Shown: in pieces, positions 37,897 to 48,858 of the stretch
Layout: every line of letters starts with the position of its first letter
How positions within the stretch are numbered: position 1 is the first letter of the stretch
Assembly (NCBI RefSeq): GCF_907164915.1
Contig: NC_061862.1
Span: 83,996,846-84,060,845 of the forward strand
From: Impatiens glandulifera
Lineage: Eukaryota; Streptophyta; Magnoliopsida; Ericales; Balsaminaceae
Length of the DNA: 64,000 nt
Direction: 5' to 3'
Made by a program: the position numbers and the translations under genes
The notes under the pieces: generated by a model
The model's database searches: none
Seen by the model: only the letters and a program-made list of their open reading frames with translations
Told to the model about the DNA's origin: nothing

Positions 37897-39738
37897 ATGT
37901 ATCAGGATAGGCCTCCAATGCTAGAAGGTGATGACTTTGCCAACTGGAAGGCACGCATGCACCTGCATCTAGTCACCTTGGATGATGAAATGGAATCCGT
38001 TCTAACCGAAGGACCGATAGTCATTGATAAAGACAGAAAAGAATGGACGGCTGAAGATAGGAGAAGGAACAATCTGGATAACCATGCAAGAAACCGGATC
38101 TCCAACAGCGTAGACAGAAACACATACTGCAAGATCAGAGATTGCAAAACTGCGAAGGAGACATGGAACACGGTCATCCAGATCTTTGAAGGAAATGAAA
38201 GAACAAGGGAGAACAAAATAATGATGGCTACACAGAAGTTCGAAAGCATCAAAATGAAACCAGGAGAAACTATGAAGGAATACAGTGACCGGTTCACTGG
38301 TGTGTTAGATGAACTAGCAACTCTGGGCAAAAAGTATGAGAACAAAGAGGTAGTTATGAAGGCTTTGAGATCTCTTCCAAGTGCCTGGGATATAAAGACA
38401 ATGGTAATGAGGGAATCAAAGAGCCTACGTAAGATGAAACTATACGATGTATTCGAAGATCTAAAGGCATACGAGTTCGAAATGAAATCTAGAACCGAAG
38501 AGGAAGTCTCGGCCTCAACATCAACCAGAGCACTAATCACATCTACAGAACCGACTGTACCTGCTCCTGTACCTACACCTGCACCGATACCGGCTCCTGC
38601 ACCTGCACCTATCAGAACAGCCGAACAGTTTACAGAGGACGCCATGGCAATGCTTGCACAGAAGTTTGGGAGATTCATGAAAAGGAGCCAACCAACAAAC
38701 AACTACTATGGTGACAAATCCAATGTAAGATGCTACAACTGTAACTGTATGGGACATTTTAAGTGGGAATGCAGGAAACCAAGAAGGGATACCCAGAAAC
38801 CGGACTATCAAAATGACAGAAATAATTATCAACAAGCCGGTGAGGGAAGTGAGGTACCGAAAGCACTGATAGCCGACGATGGAGGAAGTCTATGGGCTCG
38901 TAGTGACAGTGACGATGAACTCACGTGCCTCATGGCCAATGAGGAACAGGTATTTGACTCTCCCTATGATGAATTTACTAAAAATGAGTTATATGAAGCA
39001 TTGAATGACATGGTAGAAGAATATAAGAACCTATTGACCATGTTACCTAAACACCTCAACATCAAGCCCGATCCCATAGTACCTATTCCCATAGAACCAG
39101 AGGTACCTATCATCACCGAACCGGAAGTCATACAACCTGATGATACCCACACTCTAGAAACCGAGTTAGATCTTAAAATCAAACAACCCAGTGAACCGAC
39201 TAGAGAACTAACCGAGGAAGAAAATGCCCGATTTCAATATACGATGGCAGCCTATAAGAGATCTAGCGATATAGTAAAGGATATGAATAAACACTATAGG
39301 CATCCTCGCTGTAAGCGTGGTCTAGGATACACAGGGAATAGCTCCAAAGACCGAAAACCCATAGAGAAAGCAAGGCTTACAAAAGGAAACCTTCCCTTTA
39401 TAAAATTTCTTAAGAGCACCTGGACAGCCGAAGAAGAGGAAACCGCATATTATAGGGAAGAGAAGCTAAAATACGATTATGTTGGCCCAACCGATTCATG
39501 GCTTGACCTTGAGAAAAGGAAAGCAGAAATCCTCAAATATAAGAAAGATTTTCCTGAGCCACGTAGGTCAAACTATAGATCACCGAATCAAAGACCATCT
39601 CCATTTAGGTCATCTGAAGGAAAACCGAAATACACGAGACCGAGTGCCAAAAGGACAGTTAAAACCCTAGCAAAGAAAACTGTCCGGTTCATCAAGGTTT
39701 GGATACCTAAGGGACTAATCGCATGTGGACCCAAGTAA
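37897..39738 (+). CDS. gag: Gag polyprotein of the Sirevirus-type element
   Basis: 613 codons from the ATG at 37897, 25 bases after the primer site. The N-terminus ([20 protein letters not shown]) and the following UBN2/retrotrans_gag-like helical region are typical of copia Gag, which forms the cytoplasmic particle and packages RNA. A Pro/Ala-rich linker spans about residues 222-245. A CX2CX4HX4C zinc knuckle is at residues 279-292 (C279, C282, H287, C292). After an acidic region the basic C-terminus ends [14 protein letters not shown]. In relatives such a KVW(V/I)PK segment directly precedes protease, so the TAA at 39736-39738 falls exactly at the Gag-Pol border. Pol continues in the +1 frame. 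Confidence 0.92.
   Translation: MYQDRPPMLEGDDFANWKARMHLHLVTLDDEMESVLTEGPIVIDKDRKEWTAEDRRRNNLDNHARNRISNSVDRNTYCKIRDCKTAKETWNTVIQIFEGNERTRENKIMMATQKFESIKMKPGETMKEYSDRFTGVLDELATLGKKYENKEVVMKALRSLPSAWDIKTMVMRESKSLRKMKLYDVFEDLKAYEFEMKSRTEEEVSASTSTRALITSTEPTVPAPVPTPAPIPAPAPAPIRTAEQFTEDAMAMLAQKFGRFMKRSQPTNNYYGDKSNVRCYNCNCMGHFKWECRKPRRDTQKPDYQNDRNNYQQAGEGSEVPKALIADDGGSLWARSDSDDELTCLMANEEQVFDSPYDEFTKNELYEALNDMVEEYKNLLTMLPKHLNIKPDPIVPIPIEPEVPIITEPEVIQPDDTHTLETELDLKIKQPSEPTRELTEEENARFQYTMAAYKRSSDIVKDMNKHYRHPRCKRGLGYTGNSSKDRKPIEKARLTKGNLPFIKFLKSTWTAEEEETAYYREEKLKYDYVGPTDSWLDLEKRKAEILKYKKDFPEPRRSNYRSPNQRPSPFRSSEGKPKYTRPSAKRTVKTLAKKTVRFIKVWIPKGLIACGPK
39719..39738 (+). promoter_or_regulatory. Gag-Pol overlap, candidate +1 frameshift site
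   Basis: The Pol frame opens after TAA at 39716-39718 and Gag ends with TAA at 39736-39738, leaving a 20-nt overlap. The Gag codons here end GGA CCC AAG TAA. A +1 slip at AAG before the stop would read AAA TGT GGG and enter Pol. Alternatives are reinitiation at the ATG at 39764 or a simple mutation. A GTAAAT...TTGCAG pair (39735-39778) would not restore the frame by splicing. Confidence 0.45.
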
Positions 39739-42700
39739 ATGTGGGTACCAAACAGTTGTAAATATGTACATTTTGCAGGATCCAAAGAAACGGCTAGGAA
39801 ACTCCGAATGGTTCTTGGACAGCGGTTGCTCCAGGCACATGACCGGAAACAGCAATCTGCTAATCGACATCAGATCAGTAACCGGTGCTCTAATTACCTT
39901 CGGTGACAACTCAAAGGGTAAAACTGTGGGCAAGGGTAAGATTGTCCATGGAAACCTAACTATTGATAATGTACTTCTAGTTGAAAACCTACGTTTTAAT
40001 CTACTTAGCATTAGTCAGATGTGTGATGCTGGATACACGGTAGAATTCCTTAAACATGCTTGCTTAGTTAAGGACTCTCAAGGTATTGTACTACTAACCG
40101 GAAATAGGATAGGTAACATTTATAAGGTAGACTGGAAAACAAGAATAGAATATCCTATATGCATGATAGCTAAGACTGATCAAACCTGGCTATGGCATAA
40201 GAGACTAAACCATCTAAACATGAAAACCTTAAACTACATTCGTGGCAAAAAGCTAGTTGAAGGTATTCCCGATATAGTATTTAACCAGGATAAGGTCTGT
40301 TCAGCATGCCAGATGGGTAAACAAACTAGGTCATCTTTTAAAAGTAATGGAAATATTCAATCTAGCCGATGTCTAGATCTTCTTCACATGGATTTATTTG
40401 GACCGATTCAGGTCATTAGCCTAGGCGGTATGCTTTACACCATGGTAGTTATTGATGATTATTCTAGATATACATGGGTGATATTTCTACCATCTAAACG
40501 TGAAACTGTATCAAACCTGATCACACTTCTTAAGCGGTTGCAAAATGAAAAATCAACTCGTATCAATAGCATTCGAAGTGATCGAGGTACCGAATTTACT
40601 AATAGTACATTAACTGCATATCTTGATGAATCCGGCATTAGACACGAGTTGTCTAGCGCTAGGACTCCTCAACAAAATGGCCTGGCCGAGAGAAGAAACC
40701 GGACTCTCAAGGAAGCCGCACGGTCCATGATAGCCGACTCCGGCATTGCTCAGAAATTCTGGGCTGAGGCTATCAACACTGCATGCCATACACAAAACCG
40801 GTCTTTAATAAACAGATTTCACAACAAAACACCATATGAGGTTTATTTTAACAGAGTTCCTAAACTCAAGTACCTCAGGATTTTCGGTTGTAAATGTTAT
40901 ATTCACATAAATGGTAAATCCCAACTCACCGCTTTTGATGCAAAGACCGATACCGGCATCATGCTTGGATACTCGGCAGTAAGTAAAGCATATAGAGTAT
41001 ATAATAATAGAACTGCAACCATGGAGGAAACAATTCACGTTGTTTTCGATGAATCGGTTGAAAGCAATACTGCTTCATGCTTTGATCTACACAACAGATT
41101 GGAAAATAATGATATCCATTCTGATAGTGAGGATGAGACTCCGGTCTTCAGGCGATTTGTCCATGACCAAATGGGTATCATTGATACCCAGCCGGATCAA
41201 GCTGTTCCACAACAGGAAGCTGACACTTCGGTCCAATCCGAGGAAGTCGGTCGGTCTGACAATCTCGGTCAACCTACCGACATGTCTAGCCTTGGTCAAG
41301 TTACCGGTAATTTGGTAGACACCCCTGAACTGAATCTCAGAAGAAATAGTAAACATCCTCCTGAGCAAATTATAGGTGACCCTTCAGAACCTGTTCGAAC
41401 TAGGAGTCAACTTCTGGAAGGATATTTTAACTCAGCTTTCATATCCCAGATTGAACCGAAAAGAATAGATGAAGCATTGTCAGATCCGGATTGGATCTTG
41501 GGAATGCAAGAAGAGCTAAACCAGTTCGAGAGTAGTAAAGTCTGGTACTTAGTTCCCAGACCGAAAGATCAATCGGTCATAGGAACAAGATGGGTATTCA
41601 GAAACAAACTCAATGAGGACGGTTTGGTCACGAGGAACAAAGCCAGATTAGTGGCTCAAGGTTACAAACAGGAAGAAGGCATTGATTTTGAAGAGTCATT
41701 TGCTCCTGTAGCCAGGATTGAAGCCATTAGGATTTTTCTTGCATTTGCTGCTTTCAAAAACTTCAAAGTTTTTCAAATGGATGTTAAAAGTGCATTTCTG
41801 AACGGTGATCTACGTGAAGAAGTGTACGTTGAACAGCCACCCGGCTTCAAAAATGCTGCATTTCCAAACCATGTATACCGGCTCAACAAAGCTTTATACG
41901 GTCTAAAGCAAGCACCTAGGGCCTGGTATGATACGCTAACCGCATTTTTATTAGAGCATGATTTCACCATCGGTTCGGTGGATAAAACCTTGTTTAAGTT
42001 TGAAAAGAAGGAACATATCCTACTTGTTCAAATTTATGTAGATGATATTATTTTCGGTTCCACCGATCCAAAGCTCTGTGACAAGTTCTCAAAAATGATG
42101 ACTGACAAATTTGAAATGAGTATGATGGGAGAATTAAGTTTCTTCCTAGGTCTTCAGGTTAAACAACTCAAGGAAGGAACATTCATCAGTCAACCTAAAT
42201 ATACCAAGGAGCTTCTGAAGAAATTCGGTATGGACACATGCTCCTCGGCGGCCACTCCAATGAGTTCATCCATTAAACTGGACAGAGATGATGAAGGTCA
42301 ATCAGTAGATCAGATTGCATACCGGGGCATGATCGGCTCCCTATTGTATCTGACAGCAAGTAGACCGGACATCCTGTTTGCAGTTGGTGTGTGTGGGAGA
42401 TTCCAAGCAAATCCAAAGCAATCCCATTACACAGCCGCAAAGAGGATACTGAAGTATCTAAAGGGCACACCTGATGTCGGTCTGTGGTACCCAAAAGACT
42501 CATCATTTAATCTGACAAGCTATTCAGACGCAGATTATGCAGGATGCAAGATCGACAGGAAAAGCACCAGTGGAACATGTCAGTTCCTAGGTGACCGACT
42601 GGTGTCATGGCACAGCAAGAAACAGACATCGGTGGCTACATCAACCGCAGAGGCTGAATACTTGGCGGCCGGAAGCTGCTGCTCTCAACTCCTCTGGATC

Positions 42701-43000
42701 CAACAGCAGCTGAAGGACTTCGGTATCATAGCCGAAGAGTCACCGATCTTCTGTGACAACACAAGTGCCATTGCGATCACCTACAACCCGGTTCTCCACT
42801 CCAGAACCAAGCACATCGACATAAGACATCATTTCATCCGAGAGCATGTCACGTTGAAGCATATCCGGCTGGAATACGTACCGACCGATCAACAAGTGGC
42901 CGATATCTTCACGAAGCCGCTGCAGGAAGCTAAGTTTTCTCAATTTAGACTTACTCTCGGCTTAACCGACATTAGCCAAATCCTTCCAAAGGATAATTAA
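39725..43000 (+). CDS. pol: Pol polyprotein: protease, integrase, reverse transcriptase, RNase H
   Basis: Open from 39719; the first ATG is at 39764 (1078 codons from there). In order: protease with DSG ([13 protein letters not shown], near residue 19 from that ATG); the GAG-pre-integrase zinc motif (WHKRLNHLN ... CSACQMGK); integrase catalytic residues in [19 protein letters not shown] and [18 protein letters not shown] with [13 protein letters not shown] and YVDDIIFG (residues 758-761 YVDD); and RNase H with [26 protein letters not shown] and the C-terminal VADIFTKPL. All key catalytic residues are visible and there is no internal stop. It carries out processing, cDNA synthesis and integration. 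The frame is +1 relative to Gag. Confidence 0.94.
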   Translation: MDPSKCGYQTVVNMYILQDPKKRLGNSEWFLDSGCSRHMTGNSNLLIDIRSVTGALITFGDNSKGKTVGKGKIVHGNLTIDNVLLVENLRFNLLSISQMCDAGYTVEFLKHACLVKDSQGIVLLTGNRIGNIYKVDWKTRIEYPICMIAKTDQTWLWHKRLNHLNMKTLNYIRGKKLVEGIPDIVFNQDKVCSACQMGKQTRSSFKSNGNIQSSRCLDLLHMDLFGPIQVISLGGMLYTMVVIDDYSRYTWVIFLPSKRETVSNLITLLKRLQNEKSTRINSIRSDRGTEFTNSTLTAYLDESGIRHELSSARTPQQNGLAERRNRTLKEAARSMIADSGIAQKFWAEAINTACHTQNRSLINRFHNKTPYEVYFNRVPKLKYLRIFGCKCYIHINGKSQLTAFDAKTDTGIMLGYSAVSKAYRVYNNRTATMEETIHVVFDESVESNTASCFDLHNRLENNDIHSDSEDETPVFRRFVHDQMGIIDTQPDQAVPQQEADTSVQSEEVGRSDNLGQPTDMSSLGQVTGNLVDTPELNLRRNSKHPPEQIIGDPSEPVRTRSQLLEGYFNSAFISQIEPKRIDEALSDPDWILGMQEELNQFESSKVWYLVPRPKDQSVIGTRWVFRNKLNEDGLVTRNKARLVAQGYKQEEGIDFEESFAPVARIEAIRIFLAFAAFKNFKVFQMDVKSAFLNGDLREEVYVEQPPGFKNAAFPNHVYRLNKALYGLKQAPRAWYDTLTAFLLEHDFTIGSVDKTLFKFEKKEHILLVQIYVDDIIFGSTDPKLCDKFSKMMTDKFEMSMMGELSFFLGLQVKQLKEGTFISQPKYTKELLKKFGMDTCSSAATPMSSSIKLDRDDEGQSVDQIAYRGMIGSLLYLTASRPDILFAVGVCGRFQANPKQSHYTAAKRILKYLKGTPDVGLWYPKDSSFNLTSYSDADYAGCKIDRKSTSGTCQFLGDRLVSWHSKKQTSVATSTAEAEYLAAGSCCSQLLWIQQQLKDFGIIAEESPIFCDNTSAIAITYNPVLHSRTKHIDIRHHFIREHVTLKHIRLEYVPTDQQVADIFTKPLQEAKFSQFRLTLGLTDISQILPKDN

Positions 43001-43445
43001 AGGGAAATCGGTTCAGACAGACAAACCGATAATTCTTCCTAAGAAGTTGAACTTTGAATCTTCGGGGTGTTTGCGGAAGAACCGCCCAGTCTATCAGAGA
43101 AAGTAAACCGACCGGCTACTTGGTGCATGCACCAAATAACCGCATCGGGATGAACAACTGATGTCTGACCGGCTCGGAAGCACGCTACCCCAGATTATTT
43201 GAATTTCAAACAGAAGAGGAATAGTTATCAGAGGTTAAAGGTATCTGTTCTGCATCATTGCCTTTTCAGAGTAAACCTGGTCGCGCCTAAAAAGACGTGA
43301 AGATCTTTTGATATCTTTCACAGTCCAGGCCTATGACCGACACCTAAACCTGCAAAACTGCCTATTTTATGCAAAGACTCTTATCCTGCGGTTAATACAT
43401 ATCATCTCATTTAATGCCCGGACAATAGGTTAGCCCCAAAACCAG
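43001..43445 (+). other. Spacer between pol and accessory ORF A
   Basis: About 450 bp, CCGG-motif rich like the rest of the element, without an ORF. It should contain upstream promoter elements if ORF A is independently transcribed. Confidence 0.4.
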
Positions 43446-43455
43446 TATTTAAAGG
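43446..43455 (+). promoter_or_regulatory. TATA-like box upstream of ORF A
   Basis: TATTTAAAGG lies 69 bp before the ATG at 43515. An A/C-rich leader (CACTCACAAACAAAACAC) follows, as in many plant 5' UTRs. Confidence 0.45.
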
Positions 43456-43514
43456 AAGCACTCACTCACCAAAACACTCACAAACAAAACACTATCTCTA
43501 TCACTAAGGCAAAA

Positions 43515-44270
43515 ATGTCTCTCTTCCCAAACATTCTCCAAGTCGACTTTGAATCTTGCTCCGATACCGATCATTATGAGGTGTATCGGATGATCAAACA
43601 ACTGGAAGATACCGGCCTCCAGCATTTTCTGGATGCCAGGCAAACAATCTACCCTGAATCAGTGTTGGAATTTTACTACAACGCCAGGGTATACCGGGGA
43701 ACACCCCACTTCGATACCCACATCCAATCAAAGGTTGGGGGTATTCTCTTTGACTTCACCGAGCAGGACTTCGCTCGGTGCTTCGATCTGCCCAAACAAG
43801 GGCTAACAGACCTAAACCCTCCGGCCGATATTAAGGCCGAGGTCTCTCTCTCCCTTGCCCGGTCAGATGAGCCTGTTGATGACCATGGCTCTAAATCTCT
43901 TTTGAGGGCTGAGTATCAGCTTCTCAATGACATAATAGGAAGAGGCATCTTTGGAAAAGATGTCACCAACACATACTGCGCGGCAACGTTCAACATGATG
44001 GCGGCCATCATCACCAGAACGCCGGTGAACTGGTCTAGGGTACTGTTTGACGTCCTTATTTGGATAATCGGCACCCGGTCAGTGGCCTTTGTTCCCCAGA
44101 TAAGTCGACTTTTTGAGGAACTTGGAGTTCCAACCTGTCCCGGCGAAGGTTTGAACCATGGTCAGGTGTTCACCAGAGAAGTAATCGACTCATTCTACGA
44201 TCGGTTTGAAAGAGAATGGAGGAGGAGAAACTTCAATCCCCCTCGTGATGCTAATTCCCGCGCTCGCTAA
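43515..44270 (+). CDS. Accessory ORF A (env-position, plant-transposon-protein-like)
   Basis: 251 codons, MSLFPNILQVDFESC start. It is related along its length to ORF B and to the N-terminal third of ORF C: shared VDF.SC, TGLQHFLD, VLEFYYNA, F.LPKQG, HGSKSLLRAEYQLL, VNWSRVLF and FVPQIS.LF blocks occur in the same order. I recall this fold as the family called putative plant transposon protein (Pfam Transposase_32), common in the env-like region of large plant retroelements. No signal peptide, membrane segment or catalytic motif is visible. It ends in a basic tail (REWRRRNFN...). The function is unknown. Confidence 0.8.
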   Translation: MSLFPNILQVDFESCSDTDHYEVYRMIKQLEDTGLQHFLDARQTIYPESVLEFYYNARVYRGTPHFDTHIQSKVGGILFDFTEQDFARCFDLPKQGLTDLNPPADIKAEVSLSLARSDEPVDDHGSKSLLRAEYQLLNDIIGRGIFGKDVTNTYCAATFNMMAAIITRTPVNWSRVLFDVLIWIIGTRSVAFVPQISRLFEELGVPTCPGEGLNHGQVFTREVIDSFYDRFEREWRRRNFNPPRDANSRAR

Positions 44271-44683
44271 GTCACGCCTTCCTACATCCGGTCGTTTTGC
44301 AGCATGTACCGGATGTATCATTAACCAACTCAAATTTGATCATATCGGCTTCACCCATGTCTCCTTCGGTTTTATTTGTGCTTTTTCTTGACTTCATCAT
44401 TTATGTATGTCATTTTCGGTATTGTCTCTACCATTTTCGGTTTCTATCTAATCAATATCGTTTATGTGTTAAATGCATTTAATGAGACAATCCCAATTAA
44501 TGAGATAACTCCCAACCACCCACACATTTAATTTCCAACTAATCCAGTTACTCTCCAACAAATACTTACCTCGAGCTTTGCAAACCTGCCGCTTCCCCAT
44601 GCACCTTGAAAAGGGAAAGATTCTTTTCCTTAATAAAACAAAACTGACCATCAATGCTCAGATTTTCCCTCCAAAACCGATCA

Positions 44684-44690
44684 TATATAA
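44684..44690 (+). promoter_or_regulatory. TATA box upstream of ORF B
   Basis: TATATAA (in CATATATAAGTAGCC) lies 84 bp before the ATG at 44768. A CT-rich leader (TCTCTCTCTATACC) follows. Confidence 0.5.
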
Positions 44691-44767
44691 GTAGCCATCC
44701 TCCTCTCATTTTATCACATCCAAAATCACTTGTATTCCTCTTGAATCTCTCTCTCTATACCATAATC

Positions 44768-45475
44768 ATGCCAAGCCGAACTTTGGGAAACTTTCTAAGT
44801 GTCGACTTCAACTCATGTATGGCAGAATGGGACTATGACCATCCAAAGAAACACATGTTTGAAAGCCTTATCGTTACCGGTCTTCAAACCTTCCTTGACG
44901 AATCCGGTCCCATACTAACTGAGGATGTCAAGGAATTCTTCAGAAATGCCTGCAACTGGGGCGATCGCATTGTCACCACTGTAAGGAATCATACCTTCCG
45001 GCTTGATGAAGCCGAATTTGCCACCCTCTTCAATCTGCCCAAAGAAGGGTTCTCTGATTTCCCAACCATGGAGGGACTTGATGAATACTACTATGGGTTA
45101 CGCTGCTCTGCCACCCTTGATCCGGTGGAAACTCATGGGTTAAAAACCCGCCTCGGTCGTAGTACTCAGCTACTTCTTGAGATTGTCACTCGGTCCATTC
45201 TGTGCCAATCTCCAAATCAGCGGTATTCAAAGAATACCTACAACATCATGACCCACATCTACCACCACACGCCCATCAATTGGTCAGCGGTCCTCTTTCA
45301 AAACTTGAGGAATATGGTGCGGACCAAGAAAGGTCTCGGCTTTGCACCTCACATCAGCAAGTTGATTCTCAAGTACCGGCCAGATTTTGGACCGGGCACA
45401 CCGGCATCCCCCTCAAACACTCTTGATGCAGATGCGGTGGTGGAAAAGTATTCCAGAATGGTGCTTACTGCTTAA
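44768..45475 (+). CDS. Accessory ORF B (paralogue of ORF A)
   Basis: 235 codons from the ATG at 44768 (MPSRTLGNFLSVDFNSC). An earlier in-frame ATG at 44654 lies upstream of the TATA box and is unlikely to be the start. It shares with ORF A: SVDFNSC/QVDFESC, VTGLQTFLDE/DTGLQHFLDA, VKEFFRNA/VLEFYYNA, FNLPKEGFSD/FDLPKQGLTD, THGLK/DHGSK, INWSAVLF/VNWSRVLF and GFAPHISKL/AFVPQISRL. It has no C-terminal extension or transmembrane segment. Function unknown; arisen from A or C by tandem duplication, or the reverse. Confidence 0.8.
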   Translation: MPSRTLGNFLSVDFNSCMAEWDYDHPKKHMFESLIVTGLQTFLDESGPILTEDVKEFFRNACNWGDRIVTTVRNHTFRLDEAEFATLFNLPKEGFSDFPTMEGLDEYYYGLRCSATLDPVETHGLKTRLGRSTQLLLEIVTRSILCQSPNQRYSKNTYNIMTHIYHHTPINWSAVLFQNLRNMVRTKKGLGFAPHISKLILKYRPDFGPGTPASPSNTLDADAVVEKYSRMVLTA

Positions 45476-45848
45476 ATGTCTATCTTTCGGTTTTCATTCT
45501 AATAAAATATCGTTTCAGTTTCAATGACCGTTTCTCTTTATTCTTTGCACATCTATCTAAGTAATCGGCTTAACCTCATTCTTATCCGGTATCATAAACT
45601 CTACTTAAAATTGTTAAACACCAATCAATCAAAATATCTGAATAGAACTAGAAACCGATCAATCATTCGGTCACATAGAAAAGAATGTGTCATCCATGAC
45701 ATAGGCAAAGGGTTTTGGAGGGAAATCTCCCGCTCAAAGTTGCCGCCCACCATTTCGTACGTAACCGCCCACAGTTTGGCGTCTTTTCATTTTGGAGGGA
45801 AAATTCCCACCCACTCATGATGGGACGGTTGGGCTTCCAAACCGTGCC

Positions 45849-45857
45849 TATAAAAGG
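45849..45857 (+). promoter_or_regulatory. TATA box upstream of ORF C
   Basis: TATAAAAGG (in GCCTATAAAAGGGGCC) lies 111 bp before the ATG at 45960. It is nearly the same as the LTR TATA box context. A CT-rich leader (CACTTTCTCTCTCTAAGC) follows. Confidence 0.6.
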
Positions 45858-45959
45858 GGCCTTCGGTCATATTTTTCATTCTCACGCAAATTCACTTTCT
45901 CTCTCTAAGCTTCCTAAACTCTCTGAAGACCGATTTCTCTCATTCTCAAACTCTTCAAC

Positions 45960-48749
45960 ATGGGTCGTGATTCGGCGTTGTTCAAACTCTACTCTCAAGT
46001 GGATTTCGAGGAAATCCGGCAGAATGGGACAACCGAAGCAAAGGAAGTTATTGACCTGCTGATCAAAACCGGTCTGGGATATTTTCTAGACGGTCCTCAC
46101 GTAATTTACAGAGAGGCGGTCGAAGAGTTCTTCAAAACCGCAATCATCTCCTACGACAGGATCATCGCAACGGTTTGCGGTTCCCAAATCGAGATCACCG
46201 AAGCAGTGGTGGCCGAGAGCTTGCGTCTCCCAACTACCGGCCAGGATGCAACGGCAGAAATAGACGATGATACCTTTGAGACGGCTTGCCACCTCTTATC
46301 GGCAACCAATGAGCCGATCACTACATCCGGAAGTAAACAAATGCTGAAACCGGAATATATCCCGGCGTGTGACGTTTTCGCCAGGGCGATACTGGCAAGG
46401 GGAGGAAACTTCAGCAACCTCACCAGAGACAAAATCAAAATGATATTTCGTCTGTTGGAAGGAAAAGAGGTCAACTGGGCAAGATCAGTATTCGGCAACC
46501 TCATGGACATGGTAAGACCGGATTCAGCCCGGTCGTGGGGATATGCCGTGCAACTCGGTAAGATCTTCCTACACTTGAACCTCAACGTCGGTCCCGGTGT
46601 TGGGCTAATAAAACGCTGCATCATTCGATCGAGGCAATTTCTTCCAAGAACGCAGTCGGCCTCCAGTTCCACAGGTGGCCGAAAGAAGAAAGCCGCAAAG
46701 AAAGATGCCCCGGCAAAAGCAAAGACCGGAGGAAAGAGGAAAGAAAAGATAACTTTCGAAGACCCACCGCAACAAGCGGAAGATGAGGAGTGGGCCTCTG
46801 AGGAAACCGACCCGGAGAGGACCGAAGATGGAACGGTCCATGACGACGATCATTCGGCTCGGAGTCCGAACGATGCCGAACAAAGCGCTAATCCTGAGAC
46901 CACCGAGGGTGAAGAAGGGGGTGATACAGGAGCCAATGATGAAGGCTACAACAAGGAAGAGGCCGACGAAGCCGAGGCCGAAAGACTAGCCCAAAATATC
47001 TTTCAGGGCATTAACAAGCGAGACGAGGACGTAATAGACTTATATTTGGAATGGCATGAGTACCGGTTCAGTACAAAGTATATAGATATCCTACCGAACT
47101 TCCCGCAACAGGACTGCATCGCCAGATTGGAGGAAGTAGAGGACATGATCTTACGCCTCACAAAATCCAATACCATTCAGGAGGTACAATGCCGAACTTG
47201 TCTACTGATACCGAGAAGTCATCTTCGGAAACTAAGAAGGCGCATCCGGAAAATTAAAGAGGAATATGCCGAAGGGGGATCGGTGTCTACCATAGCGCCG
47301 CGAGTATTATCAAAGCTTGAAAAGGGCAAACTGGAAATACGTCAAGAAATAGAGCGGCTGGAAGCAATATGCAACCAAAAGCAAGTACCGGTCTATACTA
47401 CTCCGGTAATCGAAGAATTTCCAATTGACTGCCCAACACCTTCAAGAGAAGAAGTTGAGACACCAAGGGATATTGAGGCACCGATGCAAGAAGACGTTGA
47501 GGTACCGACTTCAAAAATTGTTGAGGTACAAATTTTAGAAGATGTCGAGGTACCAATCTCAGAAACTGCGGTAACGAACTTGGAGGATGCGGTCACATTA
47601 GAACCCCCTAATGAGAATGCTGCACTGATAGACTCCAGTGAGAGAGCCGATCCTGATCCCACCGAGCAATCAATTCCCTCTCCACCACCGGAAGCCACCG
47701 CCTCGGCCCCTCCTAAAGAACAGATTGAAGACCGGCTCCAAAAGTTTGAAGCATCTGTTTCGGGGAGGATTGATGACCAACTTAAGAAGTTTGAAATGTC
47801 CATATCAGGGCAGATTGAAGACCGGCTTCAGCAGCTTGACGCATCCATTTCAGAGCGGATCGATGACCGCGTTCAAGTACACGAAGTATCCAAGTTTCAA
47901 CCGCTCAAGGATAGTTGCAATAAAATATTTGATTCGGCCCTGCAGTTCGCCGATGTGACAAAACAGCTTATGGATCAACATCAAGCACGCCTAGCAGAAC
48001 TCAGCACCGGGCTGTGGGAAGAGGCCGGTGAGCGCGAAAATTGTGTTCAGCGAACCGCAGCTCTGGAGGCTATGACCTCAGACTTAAAGAAGGACTTCGA
48101 AAGGGTCGACCAGACAATCGACCGGGTCTCGGTACTGGAAAAGAAAAACGAAGATCTCGTGGCCGAGGTAAAGGCACTTACTGCACAGATGGCCGAAATC
48201 CTAAAAGCTAAGGAGAATGCGGACGCCGCGGCTCTAGAAGCTGATGCCCAAGTAGCAAAAAGGATCCAGGATGAGCTGAACGCCGAAGCCAGCAAAGATA
48301 AAGAGGCGCCGCGATCGTCTCAGCTGACCGAAGCAGAATTAGAGGCCGAAAGAATAAGAAGGGCCGAGATCTTATATCCAGGGTATGCTGCGAAAGTGGC
48401 CAGTCAGGCCGCAGCGGATGCCGAACGACTGGAAAGGGAATCACGAAGGCTGGACGGATTTGCAAAGGAACACGAGAAGAAGAAGAAGGCGGCCGCCTCA
48501 GTTTCAACACCGAAGAAGAGAAAGAGGCAGGCTCCTAAGAAGGTTCAGATTGTCGAAATGTTCAATGAAATCTCTGAACCGGTCACTACGGGTACTTCGC
48601 AGCAAGCCGACCTAGTCGAGGACGAAGACGAAGAACAGCTGCGGTACCGGTCTAAAAGACCACGATCCTCCCAACAGACCAGGCAACCGCAACCGCCACC
48701 GCAACCGAAGAAAAAGAAGAGTGCCTATGAATTCACGGACTCGAAATAG
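45960..48749 (+). CDS. Accessory ORF C: long coiled-coil protein with the ORF A/B module
   Basis: 929 codons. Residues 1 to ~225 repeat the ORF A/B module (QVDFEEI, KTGLGYFLDG, VEEFFKTA, LRLPTTG, SGSKQMLKPEY, VNWARSVFGNL). Then come a Lys-rich patch (GRKKKAAKKD), a very acidic stretch (~270-340), a helical region, acidic VEVP-type repeats (~495-545), four 15-residue repeats of the type IEDRLQKFEASVSGR (residues ~589-648; 45-bp DNA period at 47724-47903), a long coiled coil (~690-850), and basic nuclear-localisation-like clusters (PKKRKRQAPKK, RYRSKRPRSS, QPKKKKSAYEF) at the end. There is no membrane segment, so envelope function is not supported. A nuclear or scaffold role is an inference. 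Confidence 0.82.
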   Translation: MGRDSALFKLYSQVDFEEIRQNGTTEAKEVIDLLIKTGLGYFLDGPHVIYREAVEEFFKTAIISYDRIIATVCGSQIEITEAVVAESLRLPTTGQDATAEIDDDTFETACHLLSATNEPITTSGSKQMLKPEYIPACDVFARAILARGGNFSNLTRDKIKMIFRLLEGKEVNWARSVFGNLMDMVRPDSARSWGYAVQLGKIFLHLNLNVGPGVGLIKRCIIRSRQFLPRTQSASSSTGGRKKKAAKKDAPAKAKTGGKRKEKITFEDPPQQAEDEEWASEETDPERTEDGTVHDDDHSARSPNDAEQSANPETTEGEEGGDTGANDEGYNKEEADEAEAERLAQNIFQGINKRDEDVIDLYLEWHEYRFSTKYIDILPNFPQQDCIARLEEVEDMILRLTKSNTIQEVQCRTCLLIPRSHLRKLRRRIRKIKEEYAEGGSVSTIAPRVLSKLEKGKLEIRQEIERLEAICNQKQVPVYTTPVIEEFPIDCPTPSREEVETPRDIEAPMQEDVEVPTSKIVEVQILEDVEVPISETAVTNLEDAVTLEPPNENAALIDSSERADPDPTEQSIPSPPPEATASAPPKEQIEDRLQKFEASVSGRIDDQLKKFEMSISGQIEDRLQQLDASISERIDDRVQVHEVSKFQPLKDSCNKIFDSALQFADVTKQLMDQHQARLAELSTGLWEEAGERENCVQRTAALEAMTSDLKKDFERVDQTIDRVSVLEKKNEDLVAEVKALTAQMAEILKAKENADAAALEADAQVAKRIQDELNAEASKDKEAPRSSQLTEAELEAERIRRAEILYPGYAAKVASQAAADAERLERESRRLDGFAKEHEKKKKAAASVSTPKKRKRQAPKKVQIVEMFNEISEPVTTGTSQQADLVEDEDEEQLRYRSKRPRSSQQTRQPQPPPQPKKKKSAYEFTDSK

Positions 48750-48858
48750 GGACTATCCTTCTTTTTCTTATTTGTCTTAGTATTTATGCTTTATCTTTTC
48801 CGGTTATCTATAAATATATAAAGTTATTTTTGAATACCGGCCTTATTTTGCATTTCTA

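Noticed and set aside
37902..38702. 266-codon minus-strand ORF
   Set aside because: It is the antisense shadow of gag, with low-complexity Gly/Ala runs mirroring the Pro/Ala linker.
39735..39778. Mini-intron joining gag to pol
   Set aside because: The GT...AG pair is only 44 nt, shorter than plant introns, and its removal leads to a stop and not to the Pol frame.
44654..44767. N-terminal extension of ORF B
   Set aside because: The extra 38 codons overlap the TATA box and leader and have no counterpart in ORFs A and C.
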